A DNA stretch of 64,000 nt from Priapulus caudatus (GCF_000485595.1 NW_014577664.1:67606-131605); one strand, 5' to 3'. Positions 21,441-33,135 are shown, counted from the first letter of the stretch. Notes: generated by a model not told the origin, from the sequence alone. Program-made: numbers and translations.

Positions 21441-21889
21441 CCTGTCTCACGCACAACGGCTGTTAAACACACGTAGCAGACGCCACTGATGCAAAGCGGA
21501 AGGCTCTCTCTAGCCCGACCGCTCGCTAAACCGGTGATTGCATTTCACACACCGGCGACGCAGCAGCGCACCTCTCCCCGCTATTTACCAGCCGCAGCTC
21601 ACTCCGCTGCCCGCGAACCACCGCCAGGACCACCGTCACGTCACCTTCAGCTTATAGGACACATGATAGTTTTTTGAAGACATTTTCTGAGAATAAAGTC
21701 CCGCACACAAGCCGCGGAATACGGTATACCGCGTTCGATACAGACATAGAATTTACAAGGCGTATGTGATTCGATTCATTGGTCAATAAGCATGTATATT
21801 CTTCCTTAGAGCAATACCGGTACAAAAGCTCGAGTGTATCTTTAATGGTGGCACGTACGGATCTGTACGTACACTGCAAGCGCCGACGC

Positions 21890-21913
21890 TGTATATATAT
21901 ATATATATATATG
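21890..21913. repeat. (AT)n microsatellite
   Basis: A short uninterrupted run of AT units. The DNA on either side, 21450-22430, contains no recognisable gene. Confidence 0.8.
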
Positions 21914-22444
21914 GCTGGTATAAACACAAACAGGGCAACATGGCGGGCTCATGAGCCGCCAGAGGTCATCCACCACGTTACAATGCCACCTAGCTGCGGG
22001 CAAAACAACAGCGGAGGTGTTCGTCTGCCTCTTCCCCTCGCCTCCGCCCAATACATCGGCACGTTTATTATGGTAATCAAATCACGCGACTGGGGCCTTC
22101 GAAAGGGCAGAACAGACGCGCCCGCACAGACGAGCACACACACGAGCACCCGTGCTAGTTTTGCAAACAATGGTGGCCCCCGTTTGTCCAACCATATTGA
22201 CATATGTTTCTAGCTAGCACATACCTACCTCACAAGTGTACGCGCGTAATTTAGTAGGGTGATGGGTGACGCAGGGTTTCAGTTTGCGTCTTCGCAACAC
22301 CGAGAGTGGGCGAAGAGGAATGAAGCCACAAATGCGATGTAACCACGCGCTGCCTCGTATATTCCGCATTGCGAACGTGAACGAGATAGTAGTATAGAGA
22401 GGAGACAGCCAACAGAGCTCGAGAGCATCATCTCGAGTGAGGCC

Positions 22445-22625
22445 CACACCAGTGAGCGCGCGTGCGCGACGTGGGTGCGTGTGTGCAACGTGTGTATGCG
22501 ATGTGTGTGCGTCAACGCGCGTGTGCGGCGTGTGTGCGTGAGCGCGCGTGTGTGACGTGTGTCCGTAAGCGCGTGTGTGCGGCGTGGGTGCGTATGTGCG
22601 GCGTGTGCGTCAATCACGCAAAGCG
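22445..22625. repeat. GTGTGCGACGTGTGTGCGT-type minisatellite
   Basis: Degenerate units of about 30 bases of the form gcgtgtgtgcggcgtgtgtgcgtgagc repeat roughly six times. Confidence 0.75.
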
Positions 22626-23442
22626 CGCAGCGAAAACTTAAAATAAATGTATAAATTAGTTTTTGAACGTTAGAATTAACAAGTCTTAGCTCATACATTT
22701 TATTTTTTATTTCCCACTCTTCTTTTTTGGGGGGACTTTTTGGGTTTGCCCTTCCACTTTTTGGATTGGAGGGGCGGCCGCTCTTCTCCCCACTTCCGGC
22801 ACCTCTGAGTAAGGTGTTCGAATAAAGAATATTATTACAGATGCGTATATAGTTAATAATTAATTCAATTCTGGATGAAAGTATTGCATGTGTGGTTTGG
22901 GGTATTCTGTAGCTTGTACCGTATGCACACAATGCGTTCGGATGAACGCGGGACCGGTCGGTATCGGTCGGGAGAGAGCTGTATTTTCCCTCTTACCTGT
23001 ATCTACATGGAGCTCGGATGGGTAAAATGTGTTCCCCCCTCCCGAGTGTCATCACACATGCACGTTACCAGCACGTATCTTTGTAATGTTACATGAATTT
23101 TATTTTTGTATAAAATGTCATTTGCAAGTGATCACAAACCTAATCTTCATGTTATTTTTGCTTGATTGCTTAGCAGACGGTGTTCATGATATTCATTATA
23201 AGAATCAATACTAGAAATTTATTTAAATGATATCGTTGTTTTGTTAAAATATCTACATCAAAATACTGCTACCTTATTTAATCCAGCAGGACTGTTTCAA
23301 GTCGATAAAACATAACACCCCCTTAGATGCTTTTTTTGCGCGAGCAGGGGGGGGGGTCCGGACGTCCTGGACCTTAACCCCCCCCCCTCAATGTACACGC
23401 CCCTGCCCCTCGGGCGCTCCGCTCCCTCGAACTCATTGCCGC

Positions 23443-23452
23443 NNNNNNNNNN
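23443..23452. other. Assembly gap (10 N)
   Basis: Ten undetermined bases lie beside a (CTC)n run, which probably caused the gap. Confidence 0.99.
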
Positions 23453-23843
23453 CCTCCTCCTCCTCCTCCTCCTCCACGTCTTCCCTTCTTATCGAGGCGT
23501 CTACTCTGCACGTTGTGCTGTTGCACTGACTAATCCTATTAATTAAATACAAACCAGGGACTCGCGCTACATTACGGCTGGCAATCGCAAACGTTTAAGC
23601 AGCAGGGGTTCTCTGCGAAATGCCTCGCCCTCGCCCTCGCCCTCGCCCCTCGCGCACGCACGCACACATAGAATTTACTCGCGTGCAAATCGGGGGGAAG
23701 GGGTCGTGGGTCTGTCGCACTTCTAGACCACACCGCACCGTCTCATAATTAACGCTGAGAGGGTCTATGTCCCCCAGGGTATTGCCGGAACGTACCCTGG
23801 GTACGGTCCGGTATACCGGAACGTACCCTGGTACTATCTAATA

Positions 23844-24690
23844 TGGCTGAAGGGGTCGTTGTCGTGTCAGGTACTACAGATATGTACCCGAGGTACGTAT
23901 ATGTATACACAAGTGTACCAGACCTGTATCTTCTCAGCATATATGTACCCTGGGTTTACATAAACGTACCTGCTCGCGGGCAGCATATGAAACCACGCGA
24001 TAAAGTACGAGAATATCGTAAACCTTCAAAACAAGAGAACAAAAGCCATTTGTAAATGTTTGTTTTGGTTTATAACCGTGGGATAAGTAAGTTTTCTGAT
24101 GTATTTTCCATGAAAAACACATATTTTACTCATTACTATAACATATATCACTGTAATTGCAATTATTTGTGCAAATGTGTTATTTTCATCTTAATCTTAA
24201 GTTATGAGAGGGTCTGGGCTTATAGCTGCCGAGTTTGGTTTAGTTAGGAAATGATAATACGATTTGCGTATCCGTATCGTTCCGCGTATATACGGCAGTA
24301 TTAACAGGTATCAGGATATGCAGTGTAGGGGCCTATACGTAATACGGTTTTGTTCTACTTTCTGTTTATGTTCGTGGACCGATTAGTTTACAGCTGACCT
24401 CAGGGTTTTTGGTAGATAATTTGGGATTTTGGCTACAAGTCATGGAGGCTGACATCTTGCCAAATTCCAGCCAATCAGAAGGCGCTAAATTCTTCCTATG
24501 TTATACCGTTTTACGGCTTTTACGACAATACCACGCGACTTGAACGAGACTTCCCCCCTGGGTACATTTATGGAGCACAGCGGTACGGTTATGTAGAAAC
24601 AACATTGGTCAGGTACACTTGTGTATATACATATATGTACCTCGGGTACATATCTGTAGTACCTGATACGACAACGACCCCATCAGCATT
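23844..24690. mobile_element. 0.85 kb element with ~76-bp inverted arms
   Basis: The left arm (23844-23919) runs tggctgaaggggtcgttgtc, then caggtactacagatatgtaccc, and ends near cacaagtgtacc. The right arm (24612-24690) is its reverse complement with few changes. The interior has no transposase. The right arm directly abuts the GTAGATAGCGGGG repeat at 24695, so the two elements may be nested. Tandem cgtaccctgg units lie just outside the left arm. Confidence 0.65.
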
Positions 24691-24694
24691 TGTA

Positions 24695-24953
24695 AGCAGT
24701 ACTCTACAGGTGCCGCGGAACGATTTTTGAAGTGGGGTGCTCAATTTGTTACGCTCGACAGTGGCCAATGCAGGTTTTCTAGGAAGGTGGTAAGAAACAG
24801 GCGGGGGTATGCGGGTCCTCCACCAGAAAATTTTGAATCCCCCACTTTCCTCCTGAAAGTAGGGGATTATGATTATACTCGCCATCCCTCCCACGTCAAT
24901 AAGTGGGGGGGGGGATGCATCCCCCCATCCCGCTATCTACGCCCCTGCACTTG
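24695..24953 (-). repeat. GTAGATAGCGGGG repeat, short form, copy 2
   Basis: This is the inverse of 1391-1660: ctctacaggtgccgcgg, then a ccccctactttc-type block inverted as gaaagtagggg, ending in cgctatctacgcccctg. It is inserted against the truncated zinc-finger remnant at 24956. Confidence 0.75.
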
Positions 24954-24955
24954 GG

Positions 24956-25262
24956 CCCCCACTGTTTCGTGAACAGGCATGGTCCTTGCATTTCGTTTTG
25001 CTAGGATCTTTATGTGCCCCTCGGAAGCATCATGCGCTTTAACAGTTTCCAAACGATAGTTTGTAGTGCCGGTGAAAAAACTACCAGACAAGCAGCCTGT
25101 ACCACAGGGCATACCCTTTGCTGGGTCATACTCTAGCCACGGGTATGACGATTTCCACGCTGGCTGGAACGCACGCATCCTTTTCGTCTTGTCATAGACA
25201 CGCTGGCCATCTAATTTCTCCTCCTGCGATTTACGTTTGGGAGGTGGAAGGCGACTTCCACA
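24956..25262 (-). pseudogene. TTF/BED-like zinc-finger remnant, hAT-related
   Basis: The minus-strand frame reads PPPKRKSQEEKLDGQRVYDK, then AFQPAWKSSYPWLEYDPAKG. After that come CGTGC, FFTGTTNYRLETVKAHD and SEGHIKIL. The order W-L-Y-D, Cys pair, GT-N-R-E and H-S-H is that of the TTF-type (BED-like) zinc finger seen in hAT transposases and their relatives such as ZNF862-like proteins. The Cys spacing is C-x3-C where I expect C-x2-C. The frame runs straight into a repeat at its 3' side and no hAT catalytic or dimerisation region follows. I take it as a truncated remnant, though an exon of a longer gene is possible. Confidence 0.55.
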
Positions 25263-25794
25263 TAACAACCTTGATGTTAGTATTATACTATTGGATAAGG
25301 ATGCACCTACTATTAGCTTCACAACTATTTGTATGGACTGCTTCAAGTAACACACGCATGCGATGTGGTTGCGATGTAAATACCTCCCTATGAGAGCCTA
25401 TAACTGAGTAGTTGCGTCATTTCTATAATCAGACCTTTTGTTCTATGTCAACAGCTACTGTCAAGGGATCGATTGGTAGACTGGGTTCGTGGCAAACATT
25501 GTTTAACAATGTTTGTACTGCCGTAGAGTCGACTTGTACTAGCGTGTCTAACAACGTCTAGCGCGTCTAGCGCGTTACAACAAGGAAAACTTGTTAATGG
25601 GAATGAGTTATATATAGCTCTTTGGATCTTGGTTGAGATACGCTGCCGCCTGCGACTATAGTGAAATCGATGGGAGGATGGGAAATTGGGACGGTGAGGG
25701 ACAGGGAAAATATAACTATAGTCCGCAAGACGAACCGCTATGGGGCATTTACTAGTCGTTCTGATTTTTTACTAGTCTCGGACTAACGGACTAG

Positions 25795-25945
25795 CGTTAG
25801 TGTCGAACCCTGTTATATATATATGTCACAATGAAATGACAAAAATATATATATATGTAGTAAAAAAGTATGTAATATCAGTAATATGTATGTAGTATGT
25901 AATAAAAGATTAATATAACACACACATATATATATATATATTATA
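25795..25945. repeat. AT-rich microsatellites
   Basis: Several runs of tatatatat and acacacatatat flank the element-like segment that follows. Confidence 0.8.
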
Positions 25946-25949
25946 TAAA

Positions 25950-26045
25950 CAAAGTCAAGTTATCGAATAAGGGTGTTTGAAGTTTAATTCACAAGCTTTC
26001 AAAGTTACATGTCTTCATCAGGCCAGCAGACATTGGAATAGAATC
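25950..26045 (-). repeat. Microsatellite-associated conserved block with CTGATGAAG motif
   Basis: On the minus strand the block reads ggcctgatgaagacatgtaa, then tttgaaagcttgtgaattaaac. CTGATGA followed after 14 bases by GAAA has the spacing of a hammerhead-ribozyme core. The intervening bases do not form a clear stem II, so a ribozyme is not established. Blocks of this kind beside TA/CA microsatellites are common in marine invertebrate repeats. Confidence 0.4.
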
Positions 26046-26129
26046 AAATAATTACAATAATACAATGCGTTATAGATAATCAATGAGCCACACAATTTAC
26101 GCGTTGCCATGAATACGGACGACAAAAGT

Positions 26130-26180
26130 ACACACACGCACACACGCACACGCACGCACGCACGCACGCACACACACATA
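26130..26180. repeat. (CA)n/(CGCA)n microsatellite
   Basis: Units of cacacg and gcacgcacg lie just 3' of the integrase gene's stop codon. Confidence 0.9.
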
Positions 26181-26223
26181 TTGCTGGCTCTCTTTCTTGG
26201 ATTTCCCCACCTTGGGACCTCTG

Positions 26224-29200
26224 CTATCTAGTGCAGTGTTGTCGCACTGTATCTATTAACACCAGCAGGGCAGTTTGGAAGGGTTTATAGTCCCGATTGA
26301 CTGCCTTATAAAGAAGAATAGCTAAGTCCGGTACAGATCGAGTAAAGGCAACATCACTCAGCTGTTGACTCTCTACAGATCTGAATGGAGACGGAGCAAA
26401 TAGTCCTGGATCTGTGAGGGCTGAGCCAACCTCTTCAGCATATGCCAGGGCAGCAGTTGCCGCACACGGGAAATCAACTGGTGTGACAGTGGTGTTCTTC
26501 TTGTCTATGGCCATACTATTCGGGATTCCGCGTCCTGAATGGTGAAAGGAAACTTGTATAGTGACTGTTTAAATCGTCACAAATCGACTGGAAGATAATG
26601 AAATCTGTCTAACTACTAGATCCTCTAACATTATAACTCGTACAGCATGTATGTCATAGATATGGTACATGTACTAAATGAACAAATCTACTCAATGCAG
26701 AATGTTTTTACATTTGTACCTGAAATTCTGTGGCAGTTCCATGTGTTTACGCAACTCTCCATACCTATTCTAGCCACCTGCAGAGTGAGGCTGGAGATGC
26801 AGTAGCACTGCAATGGGTCCGAGAGATCTAGTGCTTCTTGGTCGACCATTTCAACTAGGGCCGATTTTAGCGGGTAGTTGACTCTGTTGTTTATTTCAGG
26901 CCACAGCCTCTCGACTCTCAGATTCTAAAATCACACAAATTACACCACATTTACACAGTTAGTATCCTGGCAGTTAGTTTTGAACGATATATATCATAAA
27001 TTTGGCAATTACAATAGTAAAGTTGAATGTCACTGCTGCATATCACTACATAGAGTAACTACACATTCACACTCGACAAAAAGGTGTACAATGGTTTCTA
27101 CACAAGATTAACATTAATGAGCATGCATTATTTTTAATTTTCACCATAGTAAGATATTTGTTTGTTGATATAATTATTTTTAGTATTTTAAATTGAAAGT
27201 ATCTACGCTTAGCTACCGGTGTAACAGAAGTTGTTTTTTTCTCCAAAAAAACATGTTATTGCTCATCAACAAAATTTCACGCATCTTCCTGTCTGCAATA
27301 TTTACTAACCCAAGACAGTTTTAAACTGGATATAAATATATTAATGTCAATAAATCTTAAACCTCCTTCCTCATATCGTTTGGTAATTGTTTTTTTTTTA
27401 CTAACTTTAGGTACTGTATTACTCCAGATGAAAGCATTAAACATTTGGCCTAGTTCTTTTATAGTATTATTATCAGGATTTGGTAAAGCTAATAATAAAC
27501 GGGTTATTACAGCTACCGTCTCAAATTTTAGGACACTGATCAATCAAAATCGTTACATGCTCATTGTTGCTCACATTTGAATTCTAGTTAATGAGGTGGT
27601 AACCGCAGATAGAAGGTACAAAAATATAATGACATGTCACATGAGAACTCACATGCTTGGATTGTGACTGTATGAAGGCGGCCCTTGAAGTGTTGAAGCG
27701 CTTCTCACTGTTTTTCTCCTGCATGTATAGGCACAGTTAAAACTCTCGGCCATGGTCGACCCGAATGGTGTCCCACATCCCCTCCTCCAAAACAGCAGCC
27801 CTGTATCGTGAACAAGCACAATTACCTAAAAATGTTAATTAAGAAATTGATTGGTTCCCCATTTAATGTTATTTATCATAAACAATCTTCAAATGTAAAA
27901 ATTTCTATTTCATACCTGAGAACATTATCATAAATTGTGAGGTTGTTCTTGATGGGCATTGTGTCATGCTTCACAATTCTGCTGCTGTAGCCATCAACAG
28001 CAATTACGTGGGTGACCTCAAACATGACCAGCTTCTCATTCTGGTCCATGTGTAATTTGTGTCCGTGGTATGCGGCATGGTATGGGATGCTGTTGTGGTT
28101 CTGCACAAGCTGTAAATACAAAATAGAGAAAAAGGTAGATATATCATTGCAAGGGTAGCAAACTAGCAATTGAGGAAAGGTCTTGATAATCAGCAAGCGT
28201 AATAGACGAGAACATGTATAAATCACATGTGACTGCAATCTGCAAACAATTATAGAAGATTATGATACGAGAATAATAAAAAAAAACATTTAGTCTCGGT
28301 GAGATAGGAAAATCTACCAATTTTCAGTGATACAGAAAATATCACCTCATTGTGCTTTCACTGTCACAGCCTACACAAATGATATTTTGATTAATATCGA
28401 TATTTGATCAAATATGATGACACTGAGTGCATTATAAGTCAATAAAGTCATAACTTCACACTTAAATAACAAGAAATATGGAAAATGGGGAAATATTTTG
28501 CATTGTCACCACTATATCTAGATAGCTTATAGCTGGTAGACATATTATTACAGGAGTAGGGGCAGAAACCCATTTCCTATTTTTAACGTCAAATAGGAAA
28601 ACAAACTAACAGTATGTACCGTGATTATTATTCTTACTGGGGTAGCGCTTTCTACTTTCGATAAGAAAAGGCAATACATCATTTCTTTTCTTAACTTTGC
28701 GTGCGACAAGTTAATATTTCATAGATACTACATTAATTTGTGATAGTTCTTGAAATAAAAGAAGAAGACAATCACAGGTATTATAGTCACAATTAGATTT
28801 TTACTGTCAGATCTACTATCATTATCTTACCTTACCAGAACCTTATAAGGTATAACACTGATAATGATAGTAGATCTGACAGTAAAAATCAATTGTGATT
28901 AGTACCTGTGCAATCAATAGGCGATGTCATTGTCAATGATGCCGTTCAAATTTCGTAGCGTTGATGTAAAATTAATTAAAACTATTAAATTAGGTATCTG
29001 GTAACAAGTACATGTGTGGGTATAGACGATTTGTTACACAGTAAGTACAGTTGTATGCAGTGAAATCCTAGAGTCTACTATCCCTTTAAGATACCATTGT
29101 GAATGCAATCTAATTTTGTTTTGTTTTATAAAAAATGTTCACATTTATATTATTGCTATTAGTTGTAATTATGCCTTTAACAATGTATAGTTATCAAACC

Positions 29201-29328
29201 TGCTGCCTCTCCCGATGGTAAGGTGGATTAACTCCTCTTAGAGCAGCCCCCACTCTGTGCTCGGCGACATTCACACCACGGGAAGCCAGGTACCCGGTCA
29301 TCATACGCCGACCATAAGTTGGACCTAC
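26224..29328 (-). CDS. Integrase-core (DDE) domain protein, five exons, one in-frame stop
   Basis: Minus-strand exons are 29328-29200, 28109-27916, 27800-27653, 26924-26720 and 26534-26224. All junctions are GT-AG and the phases agree. Exon 1 has a small helical DNA-binding-like part with TYGRRMMTGYLASRG and RVGAALRGV. Exon 2 has HGHKLHMDQNEKLVMFEVTH and AVDGYS, holding the first catalytic Asp. Exon 3 has DTIRVDHGREF, holding the second. Exon 4 opens NLRVERLWPEINNRVNYP, holding the Glu. Exon 5 is the C-terminal tail after WNCHRI. This is the uncharacterised animal family annotated as integrase core domain, I believe Pfam rva_4. Its natural role is unknown; DNA strand transfer is inferred from the fold only. 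A TAA at 27737-27739 interrupts exon 3 just after the REF motif, so this copy is a pseudogene, polymorphic, or misread. The N-terminus is not found. Confidence 0.85.
27277..27543 (-). pseudogene. LINE ORF2 reverse-transcriptase C-terminal fragment
   Basis: An 88-residue frame contains LLLALPNPDNNTIKELGQMF, then FIWSNTVPKVSK, YEEGGLRFIDINIF and SSLKLSWVSKY. This order (NP, F-W, PK, GGL-D, SLK-W) marks the region just after the reverse-transcriptase domain of non-LTR retrotransposon ORF2 proteins, of L1/Tx1-like type. Start and end are missing and no endonuclease is near. It lies in the fourth intron-side gap of the integrase gene, between the exons at 27653 and 26924, in the same orientation. 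It is a 5'- and 3'-truncated insertion. Confidence 0.8.
28773..28910. mobile_element. Fold-back MITE in integrase intron 1
   Basis: The left arm runs acaggtattatagtcacaat and then tttttactgtcagatctact with atcattatc. The right arm is its reverse complement with one or two changes. The loop is about 30 bases (ttaccttaccagaaccttataagg). Total length is about 138 bases. The ends do not match the hAT family above. Confidence 0.75.
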
Positions 29329-29339
29329 CTACAGACACA

Positions 29340-30190
29340 AATGATGGATATTTACATAAATCGGTGCTATATTTGATCAATATCAAACTGTTACACACAA
29401 CGGCCCAACAGTACGAACAGTACACGTGTCTAGCTGACTGGAAGTTTTCTGAAAAGCCATTCTCTTCACAAACAGACATTCTGCGAATTTAGGGTATCCG
29501 CGAATATAGGACACGTACGTCAGTCTTGTTTACATCGGAATTCGAGCGCTTGTTTATACCGTAGCTCTAGAACTATAGCCCTTCGCTCGGCCTGTGGCAG
29601 ACCAGAGTTCTGTTCAAAGAGAGAGAGGCTCGTTTACACCGCGGCTCCCTGTGTAATACCGTGGAAAGACCGAAGTAAATATACATGACTAAGCTATTGT
29701 TCTATTTTGGTATACAGGCTAGCTGTGTAAAGTTATAACCCTGGACTATACAGTGGTAGAATTAGCCAATACAGACAGTAGCGTAGACCGGAGTGCCCAG
29801 AAACAATAGGTAGACGTGTCTACCAATGTGGGTATATAACCGCGTGTTCGACTAGAGACAGTATCGGAGAGAGAGTCAGAAAGAGACTGTTAAGATATAC
29901 TAGATTGGTTAGAGAAAGCTACGAGACAGCAATAACCTCGTAAGTTAAATTGTGATGTTACTCGCGCACATCTACTGTACGCGTTTGCCTCGCTAAGGGC
30001 TTATGCATAGTTAATGCTGTACAATTAAAGAGGATGCCTGAATACGTATATCATAGTTGTTATGTTCTTTATAATCTGTATTTGATAGACGGTAGCAAAG
30101 GGTGTAATATAACACTCACGCGTAACCACTAATACGATCACGGGCAGGATTCCACTTCCCTATACTTGCACGCCGCAGTCGGAGGTTCTC
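29340..30190. other. No recognisable gene; half-palindrome at 29566
   Basis: No exon for the missing integrase N-terminus can be identified. At 29566-29600 the sequence tagctctagaactatagcc with ttcgctcggcctgtgg matches one arm of the palindrome at 46978-47034. It is therefore a half-copy of that element. Confidence 0.5.
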
Positions 30191-30195
30191 CGCCT

Positions 30196-30416
30196 CACAG
30201 GCACTTGAAGCGTTTCAACTGTAAACACACGCCGCCGCCATTGCGCGCACACTGACACATAAATATATAGTCATTATATATGTTATTATTTATTTAATTA
30301 TGTTATATATTTATTTATTTATTATTATTATAATAATAAATTATAATAATTATGTGTCAGTGTGCGCGCAATGGCGGCGGCGTGTGTTTACAGTTGAAAC
30401 GCTTCAAGTGCCTGTG
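30196..30416. mobile_element. hAT-type MITE, family A, copy 2
   Basis: The ends are the same CACAGGCACTTGAAGCG, with perfectly inverted arms of about 68 bases continuing through aaacacacgccgccgccat. Flanks show an exact 8-bp duplication, ctccgcct at 30188-30195 and 30417-30424. The interior is AT-rich (tatttatttattattatt). Perfect arms and duplication suggest recent insertion. Confidence 0.93.
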
Positions 30417-30599
30417 CTCCGCCTGCGCTCGCGGCTTCTCGCCACGCATATATACATCATACATACATACACACACACGCAGCACGGCGCCTCACGGATC
30501 GCGAGGTGTCAACGACACGCACGACGACGGGCGCTTACCTTTTTTTCCCCGCGCCGCTGAAACAGCGCTCGGGTATTCCGAGCGAGGCGTCGTCCCGCG

Positions 30600-32640
30600 G
30601 TTTCCCATCACCACCACCACCACCACCATCATCATTATCATCATCAGCCAGCGGCTAGACCATGCCGAAATCAGCTTTCGATCGAGGTAAAGCGAATAAC
30701 TCGGGGGAGTGGGTGGTCGAACCGATCGCACGCGGTCGCTTCGTGCGTGAACATTTTAAAAGCACGTATCCGCCGATTACAACTTGAAGAAAAAAAATCG
30801 CTTTAAATTTTTTTTTTAATCGCCCGACGATTTTTTCCCTATTATAATCCTCGCAATAAAGCGAAGTGGCCGGGGCTGCCCGACCGACGATAGTTACGTT
30901 CTAGTGTGTATGAATACTCTTTAACTCGTCGGATTCTCATCACGCCCGTCTTCCCGTTGCGTCATCCCGAGTCTATAGACCATAAAATCTTACCGATCCC
31001 CTTACGATAACAGCCCACGGCTAACATCGTCTTCTTCGCCTTTCGTCGTTCAGACGCCGCAAAACTGTCCTTGTGCGCGAAGAGGTGACGTCACAAAACG
31101 ACCCCGTGACGTCAGACGCACCACGCCGACCATACAGAGCGCTAACGTCTTACTATGCGTTACACGACGTTTACACGACGTTTTGCGTGGCGACGACCTG
31201 CAGAAAAAAATCCCCGCGTACGCAGTACATAGTTACTCGCCGCAAAAACACGAGCCGTGACATCATCGATCATCATGCCGAAACCAACGAGCATGTGCGC
31301 GAACGAAGAAGACGCAGAACCATTTCTGCGTCGGCAGCGAAAGTAAAGAGAGCTTTCTCTCATTCTCTCTCTCTCTATCTCGTTCTCGTTCTCTCACCCA
31401 AATGTCCATGTTGAGCGACAGCTATTCGGTGCTCAAGAAACCATAACCGGCGGTTTTTTAAGAGCCGTACACACGGCGCCTAACCTCGGCGGCAGTGCGC
31501 GGCCCGGCTTAGCAACATGACAAGAATGTAATAAACCAAAGGTTGACGTCTCCGTCGCCACGCCCACTCGCGTAGTTATCTTTTTTTATTGTTCGTTTTT
31601 TTTCTCTCCCTCCACTTCGCAAATTCCTGTGCAGACGTCAGCACACGGGAAACACGCCGCCATTTGTCTAGAGCGGGCGGGCGGCCAGTCATTTAGTGTT
31701 TATAGTCGTGCATAGATGTAAGTAGCCATAACACAGGCGTATCAACGAGACATACACTCCGCCCCCTCGTCCACGCCTCGTCTGTGTGGCGGCGGTGCGG
31801 AGCATAATGCTGCATTATCCCAGCGGTGTACAGAGGAGAATGCTCTCGCTCGAAACCTAAGCATACCGAAAAGTAATGCGAACCAACAATCGTATAAAGA
31901 GCGCGCGCGCGCGAGCGCCAGCATTATGATTTTATCTTCTGCGCGTCAGTTTAGTACCGAGCGCTGATCCATCCATCTACGCTATGCCGCGGCGATTGTA
32001 TGCCCGACATTTTACACAACGGCTGGAGTGTTAGGATGGATATACCACACACCGGCGCGCTTCCCCACCCCCACTACCTTCCTTGCACAAGATGGTTACC
32101 AGACCGCTAGAAAAAGAACGCCGAGAACAGCGGGGAAGGCAACGACACACGCACCGACTATTCTAGAAGCTGTGGTCTGACGGACTTCTTATATACGAGT
32201 ACAGCGACTATGAGAGCCAGCGACTTGGTTCCCAGGAGAACAATGCATCTCCTAGCGTTGCATAGCCATGAGCTAGCTGTCCCCGCACCGCTGGGCTCTT
32301 TGCTCGCAATAAAAACTTATCCAAAAATCTAGTTCAGAGACACCTGCAGATACAGGTAGCGCGTATTTCGAAGTGAAGTACCATGCCACCACACACACGC
32401 ACGCAGACACACACACACAGCGAGAAATCGCAGCGTGGGTTTAGCGGTACGATCTGCAGAAAGAGACAGTTAAACCGCCAAAACTGCACCCGCCCCCGTG
32501 CACAGCCCGCGCGGACAGACACAGACCCCGTGTGTGGTGAACTGTCACACATAGCAGGACACGCACGCTGCAACAAAGGAACACCTGGTTGCGGAAACAT
32601 AATTACGTGTAAATAAATATTTTTGATTTGAATCTACCGC
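30600..32640. other. No recognisable gene; CpG-rich with short repeats
   Basis: A (CAC)n run lies at about 30607-30630 and TCA repeats follow to 30650. The rest is CpG-rich, with many cgacg and gtcgtc words and no supported exon. Frames at 31073-31414 and 32383-32616 are compositional. Confidence 0.5.
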
Positions 32641-32679
32641 CCACGCAGCCGCATTTCTCTTTACGCCCACGCTGATTTC

Positions 32680-33135
32680 CTACCCCCCACTACTACTGGT
32701 TTCCAGTATACCTCATTCCTTCATAGGCACAGCCTCTCAGTACCCATAGGTCTCTCTGGATGCACTATTCCCGGTATTCCCCCTACACACGTTAATTAAA
32801 TATTTTACATCCCCCATATGCCTAGATTCACTCATTATATTTTCCTACGTGTCCTCCGTCTCCATATGCAAAGACCCAATATAAATTTCCTACATGCCTC
32901 CTTCCACACAATATAACTTCCTACTGGCCCCTCACCCTACACCCACTAAATATAAATCTTCTACATGCTTCCCTTGCATAAGCCCACTCAAATTAAAATC
33001 TCCCACATGCCCCCAAGACCCAATATAACCATAGACCCACAGTCACTCAATATAAGTTCCTACCTGCTCCCTCTGCATACATCTACTCAACACGATCTCA
33101 TGTAGCTATTCTGCAAAGTCCGATGACTGGCTATT
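32680..33135. repeat. Degenerate minisatellite, ~45-bp unit
   Basis: Units of the form cactcaatataaattcctacatgcccc recur about nine times with heavy divergence. The same words in the same order mark each unit. No coding potential. Confidence 0.7.
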
